Part shown: piece after piece, positions 62,305 to 64,000 of the stretch
How positions within the stretch are numbered: the first letter of the stretch is position 1
Layout of the letters: every line of letters starts with the position of its first letter
NCBI RefSeq assembly: GCF_000711225.1
Contig: NZ_JOMG01000002.1
Coordinates: 880,501-944,500 of the forward strand
Source: Pelobacter seleniigenes DSM 18267
GTDB taxonomy: Bacteria > Desulfobacterota > Desulfuromonadia > Desulfuromonadales > Geopsychrobacteraceae
Direction of reading: 5' to 3'
Length of the DNA: 64,000 nt
Made by a program: the position numbers and the translations under genes
Notes under the pieces: generated by a model
Databases searched by the model: none
What the model was told of the DNA's origin: nothing
The model's input: only the letters and a program-made list of their open reading frames with translations

Positions 62305-64000
62305 TTAGTCTGTTAGCTCCGGTTTGAAAAAATCCCCGATCGCCCTGAACACCTCGTGGCTGTCACCCCGGACAGTCCGAGCCGGAGGCAAAGAGCGCAG
62401 AAACATCCGTCCGTAGCCTTTTTTAACCACCCGGCTATCGAGAATCAGCACCACGCCACGATCATTGCGGTGACGGATCAACCGGCCGAACCCCTGCTTG
62501 AAACGGATCACGGCCTGGGGCACGGTATATTCCATGAATGGGTCGCCGCCGCGCTGTTCAATGGCCTGGGCACGCGCTTCCAGGACCGGCTCGGTCGGCA
62601 CTTTAAAAGGCAGGCGGGCGATAATCACTTGCTCGAGAGACCGCCCCGGCACATCGACCCCTTCCCAGAAGGAATCGGTCCCGAACAGTACGCTGGTCTC
62701 GTCTTCGGCAAAACGTTTGAGCAGCCGGTGGCGGTTCTCCTGCCCCTGACGCAAACAATGCAGCCGCTGCGCCTGCAGCACCGGGGCCAGTTCGTCATGC
62801 ACCTGGCGAAGTAAGGCATAGGAGGTAAACAGTACAAAGCTCCGCCCCTGGCTGCACAGTACCGCCTTTTCCACCGCATCGCGGACGGCGGCGGCAAAGT
62901 TCGGCCGCCCCGGTTCGGGCAGGTCGGTAGGTATCGCCACCAGGGCCTGACGCTGGTAATCGAAGGGAGATTCCAAGGCCAGCTCGCGCAACCGCCCCGG
63001 CTCAACCCGGTCGAGACCAACCCGGGAATGGAAATAACCGAACGCTCCGGCTACGGCCAGGGTCGCGCTGGTCATGACCAGGGTCCGAAAACGCTGATAG
63101 AGGGCCTTGTTGAGGCTATCGGCCACTTCCAGCGGCGCCTGGCAAAGACTGGTGATCAACCCCTTGCCGCGGCCAACCCGCCCTTCGCGAATCTCGATCC
63201 ACACACAGCTGGTGTCGGCGGCGGCCTGAAACGAACCGAGATCGGCGGCCAGGCCTTCCAGGCGACCGGCGATCCCGCCCAGGTCGACCATGGTCGGATT
63301 GAGCTTTTCGGCAACCGCGTCCGGCAGGGGTTCACAGAGGCGCAGCAGGCCCGCCAGCTTGTCGGCAAGCTCCTGGCAGCCCCTGCGCAACCGCTCGACC
63401 CGTTCACACAACTCCACCCAGAGATGGCTTTCACGAAACTCGGGCAGGACCCGGTGCTTGAGTTCAAATTTGTCGGTGACCTTTTTGCCAAGGGCACCCG
63501 GCAACCACTCGCCGATCCCCTGCAGTTCATCGAGGGATTCTTCCAGCAGCTGCTGGCGCTTGACCAGCAAGGATTCGATCTCGGCATGCAGCGGCCGGTA
63601 CAGCTCGTCCATGGTCTGCGGCAGCTCTTTGGAGAGCTGATCCAGGAAACGCGGCAGCAGCCCTTGATTGGCCTTGCGCGGATGACGCAACCGATGCAGC
63701 ACCCGGGCAAAGGTAAAGCGGGTCACCTGGGACGAAAAATAACTGGTCGCAACATCTTCCAGGTGGTGGGCCTCGTCAAGGATAATCCGTTCGAAAGGGG
63801 GCAACACCGCGGTCGCCGAATAGTTGTCGGTCTGCTGGCGCAGGGCCAGATCCGACAACAACAAAGCATGATTGACCACCAGGATATCGGCCCGCGCCGC
63901 CTGGCGTCTGGCCTTGTGGAAGAAACAGCGGCTGTAGTGCGCACACTTGACTCGGGCACATTGATCGGCTTCGCAGCAGACCTCTTCCCAGACCTGATAG
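62305..64000 (-). CDS. DinG/YoaA-type ATP-dependent helicase (5' end outside window)
   Basis: The gene runs off the right edge; 564 codons of the C-terminal part are seen. Near the edge are the Cys (EEVCCEADQCARVKCAHYSR) that in DinG/XPD helicases hold a 4Fe-4S cluster. DEAHHLEDVA is motif II. MTSATLAVAG, FGTDSFWEGVDVPG and QGFGRLIRHRNDRGV are motifs IV to VI. It unwinds DNA with a 5' overhang and R-loop or damaged structures. The N-terminal Walker A lies outside. The next gene is a GDSL lipoprotein. Confidence 0.93.
   Translation of the reverse strand, partial: YQVWEEVCCEADQCARVKCAHYSRCFFHKARRQAARADILVVNHALLLSDLALRQQTDNYSATAVLPPFERIILDEAHHLEDVATSYFSSQVTRFTFARVLHRLRHPRKANQGLLPRFLDQLSKELPQTMDELYRPLHAEIESLLVKRQQLLEESLDELQGIGEWLPGALGKKVTDKFELKHRVLPEFRESHLWVELCERVERLRRGCQELADKLAGLLRLCEPLPDAVAEKLNPTMVDLGGIAGRLEGLAADLGSFQAAADTSCVWIEIREGRVGRGKGLITSLCQAPLEVADSLNKALYQRFRTLVMTSATLAVAGAFGYFHSRVGLDRVEPGRLRELALESPFDYQRQALVAIPTDLPEPGRPNFAAAVRDAVEKAVLCSQGRSFVLFTSYALLRQVHDELAPVLQAQRLHCLRQGQENRHRLLKRFAEDETSVLFGTDSFWEGVDVPGRSLEQVIIARLPFKVPTEPVLEARAQAIEQRGGDPFMEYTVPQAVIRFKQGFGRLIRHRNDRGVVLILDSRVVKKGYGRMFLRSLPPARTVRGDSHEVFRAIGDFFKPELTD

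Overview
The window looks like a chromosomal segment of a Gram-negative, probably anaerobic or facultative bacterium of the Desulfuromonadales/Geobacterales type (inference). The grounds are an endonuclease Q-UvrD helicase fusion, a trimeric HndABC/NuoEFG-like NADH dehydrogenase module, a diheme c-type cytochrome beside a ferritin-like protein, a PAS kinase with a Cys cluster, SucCD, an NtrC-type regulator and outer-membrane barrels. I see no rRNA, tRNA or CRISPR array.

Region 1 (1-5.2 kb) is an integron cassette array without its integrase. Cassettes on the minus strand carry single small genes: a membrane protein, a DUF4328-like membrane protein, a small soluble protein and a second membrane protein. 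They are separated by attC sites whose core boxes match cassette by cassette. One cassette is interrupted by a two-gene IS91-type element (HUH transposase plus tyrosine recombinase); the recombinase is split by a frameshift at a run of nine A. To the right lie gene remnants (5.2-6.8 kb) and a DHFR/RibD-like gene.

Region 2 (6.8-11.5 kb) is a minus-strand operon: an ECF42-type sigma factor followed by VOC, DUF1428, VOC, DGPF/YCII, Aha1-type SRPBCC and GST genes.

Region 3 (11.6-25 kb) holds lipoate-protein ligase, an Fsr-like MFS pump, a winged-helix protein, an outer-membrane barrel, an RstAB-like two-component system, the three-gene NADH dehydrogenase module with no catalytic partner, a phosphoesterase and a patatin.

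Region 4 (25-46.6 kb) holds the EndoQ-UvrD fusion, a TauE/SafE permease, OsmC, a methyltransferase, a large discoidin-domain lipoprotein divergent from a membrane LuxR regulator, a YfaZ barrel, the PAS kinase, an MFS transporter, a diguanylate cyclase and two EamA exporters.

Region 5 (46.6-64 kb) is mostly core metabolism and housekeeping: glgC, folK, transaldolase, sucCD, ppnP, mtfA, a second Cache-GGDEF protein, an NtrC-type regulator, RadC, the cytochrome/ferritin pair, a GDSL lipoprotein and the C-terminal part of a DinG/YoaA-type helicase that runs off the right end.

The intergenic DNA is unusually rich in dispersed repeats: (a) a MITE-like element of exactly 178 bp in three copies, each flanked by a 4-bp duplication; (b) a 185-bp inverted-repeat element with one full and one partial copy; (c) a 133-bp inverted-repeat element with one full and one partial copy; (d) two blocks of strongly structured repeat with a compensatory base change in a 12-bp stem; (e) REP-like G-rich hairpins at several places. 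Families b and c fill the gap between two genes of the dehydrogenase operon. No entirely new system is proven. The strongest leads are the 178-bp element, the structured repeat, the frameshifted recombinase-transposase element inside the cassette array, and the EndoQ-UvrD fusion.
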